Positions 63,573 to 64,000 of a DNA stretch of 64,000 nucleotides are shown in pieces. Made by a program: the position numbers and the translations under genes. The DNA is taken from positions 1-64,000 of the forward strand of contig NZ_JALNMI010000004.1 of NCBI RefSeq assembly GCF_023156585.1, read 5' to 3'. Below the pieces are notes generated by a model. The model made no database searches, was not told the DNA's origin, and saw only the letters and a list, made by a program, of their open reading frames with translations. This stretch comes from Subsaxibacter sp. CAU 1640 (GTDB taxonomy: Bacteria > Bacteroidota > Bacteroidia > Flavobacteriales > Flavobacteriaceae). Position 1 is the first letter of the stretch. Each line of letters starts with the position of its first letter.

Positions 63573-63842
63573 CACCGTATATAAGCTATGGCTTGGTCAG
63601 TCCATACATGGAAAATCCTTGAGGTTTTTATCTGCAACTGAACCGAAGATTTTACGAGGCTAATTTCTTCATTGGTTTCATTTTTTCTTTTTAACGAATA
63701 AACACTCCTTTTGTCGGTTTTGTAAAAGGGTGGTGTAGGAGTGGTTGAAATATTTGGTATGTTTGAGATACTCTCCCTAGTAATTTTAATAGAATAGCGC
63801 ATAGCATTTCAATATGGTTGTTTCATTGGAAGTGTTACAGTG
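63565..63842 (+). repeat. Second attachment-like region after unit 2 (3' partner uncertain)
   Basis: The left half is like the first site: GGTAACACCGT then A then TATAA, 51-52 bases to TGGAAAATCCT. Right-hand partners are weaker: GCTATG (63585-63590) with CATAGC (63800-63805), and a GTTAC core at 63834-63838 followed by AGTG. The spacing is about double that of the first site. Confidence 0.35.
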
Positions 63843-63868
63843 AATAATAAACTAATTAGCTATAATTT

Positions 63869-64000
63869 ATGAAGTCCAAACTTACCATTAAGAAATTCAA
63901 ACGAATTTATGACGAAATACAATTCACAAATTTTGCTTTTATCAATTATTTTACTGGTGAAAATAGTAGTGGTAAAACTAGTGTTTTGAATGCAATTTCA
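63869..64000 (+). CDS. AAA-type ATPase, 5' part (cut by window end)
   Basis: An ATG at 63869 opens a frame that runs off the window: MKSKLTIKKFKRIYDEIQFT, then INYFTGENSSGKTSVLNAIS. GENSSGKTS is a Walker A motif, and a short strand ahead of it is the layout of AAA15/AAA21 or OLD-type ATPases, many of which act in defence systems or as SMC-like DNA binders. Only 44 codons are visible, so no subfamily can be named. It seems to be the third gene of the cassette-like series. Confidence 0.75.
   Translation, partial: MKSKLTIKKFKRIYDEIQFTNFAFINYFTGENSSGKTSVLNAIS

Noticed and set aside
62430-63842. Canonical integron with GTTRRRY core sites
   Set aside because: Cores read GTTACCC, GTTACCT and GTTACAG; only the GTT and the first R match. 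I keep the integron-like idea as an analogy, not an identification. No intI gene is in the window.

Overview
The window is a stretch of AT-rich bacterial chromosome from a member of the Bacteroidota, almost certainly the family Flavobacteriaceae. The evidence is a type IX secretion C-terminal domain on two proteins, the Bacteroidota promoter motif TAnnTTTG, frequent TTG starts, and characteristic genes: bshA (bacillithiol), a PG_1098-type methyltransferase, DUF4159, an LptD-like/amidase/MlaD group, a ligase-associated DNA repair cluster and a GH3/serine-hydrolase fusion. No rRNA, prophage, transposase or CRISPR array is visible. Nothing identifies the genus.

Layout. 1-8.8 kb: the 3' end of a large secreted HYR-type adhesin, a small hypothetical gene, then divergent clpC and gyrA, with a TPR protein after gyrA. 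8.8-16.5 kb: an NlpC/P60 peptidase and a thiolase (minus strand), a PgpH-type HD phosphodiesterase, a Ser-Pro-Arg tRNA operon, ferritin, a divergent pair of lipid enzymes (diacylglycerol kinase and App1-type phosphatase) and a PNPOx-like protein. 16.5-22.3 kb: four overlapping genes of the ligase-associated DNA damage response module (exonuclease, ATP-dependent ligase, Lhr-like helicase, PdeM). 22.3-35.2 kb: a 45-aa membrane protein, a lipoprotein, and minus-strand genes for a SAM methyltransferase, AI-2E family permease, TrmH, DUF4159, RsmE, parvulin and TsaD; then a TamB-like giant protein and a SulP transporter. 35.3-37.2 kb: a secreted protein, a gene broken by one frameshift, and a 21-bp repeat array. 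37.2-41.6 kb: a sugar cluster, pfkA-gapA-(BadF-type sugar kinase)-mgsA, then guaC facing it. 41.7-54.7 kb: RidA, LptD-like, amidase, MlaD, a membrane iron-sulfur trio, serB, PH-domain proteins and PAP2. 54.8-60.6 kb: GH3/serine hydrolase, bshA, small secreted proteins and a T9SS propeller protein.

The last 3 kb differ from the rest. An unrecognised 294-aa gene (61322-62206) is bracketed by inverted copies of a 10-13 bp motif. After it come at least two short hypothetical genes, each enclosed by its own inverted repeat: GTTACCCAAC/GTTGGGTAAC around one, GTTACCTGC/GCAGGTAAC around the next. The variable bases change together at the two ends. The 137-bp spacer between the two genes can fold as an imperfect long palindrome in which outer and inner arms pair, which is the layout of an integron attC site although the core does not match GTTRRRY. 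I read this as a possible integron-like cassette array and consider it the most interesting object here. A third unit appears to start with an AAA-type ATPase cut off by the window end.

Most other genes are ordinary chromosomal housekeeping and envelope functions. Calls rest on reading motifs in the translations, so family-level calls are firmer than substrates.
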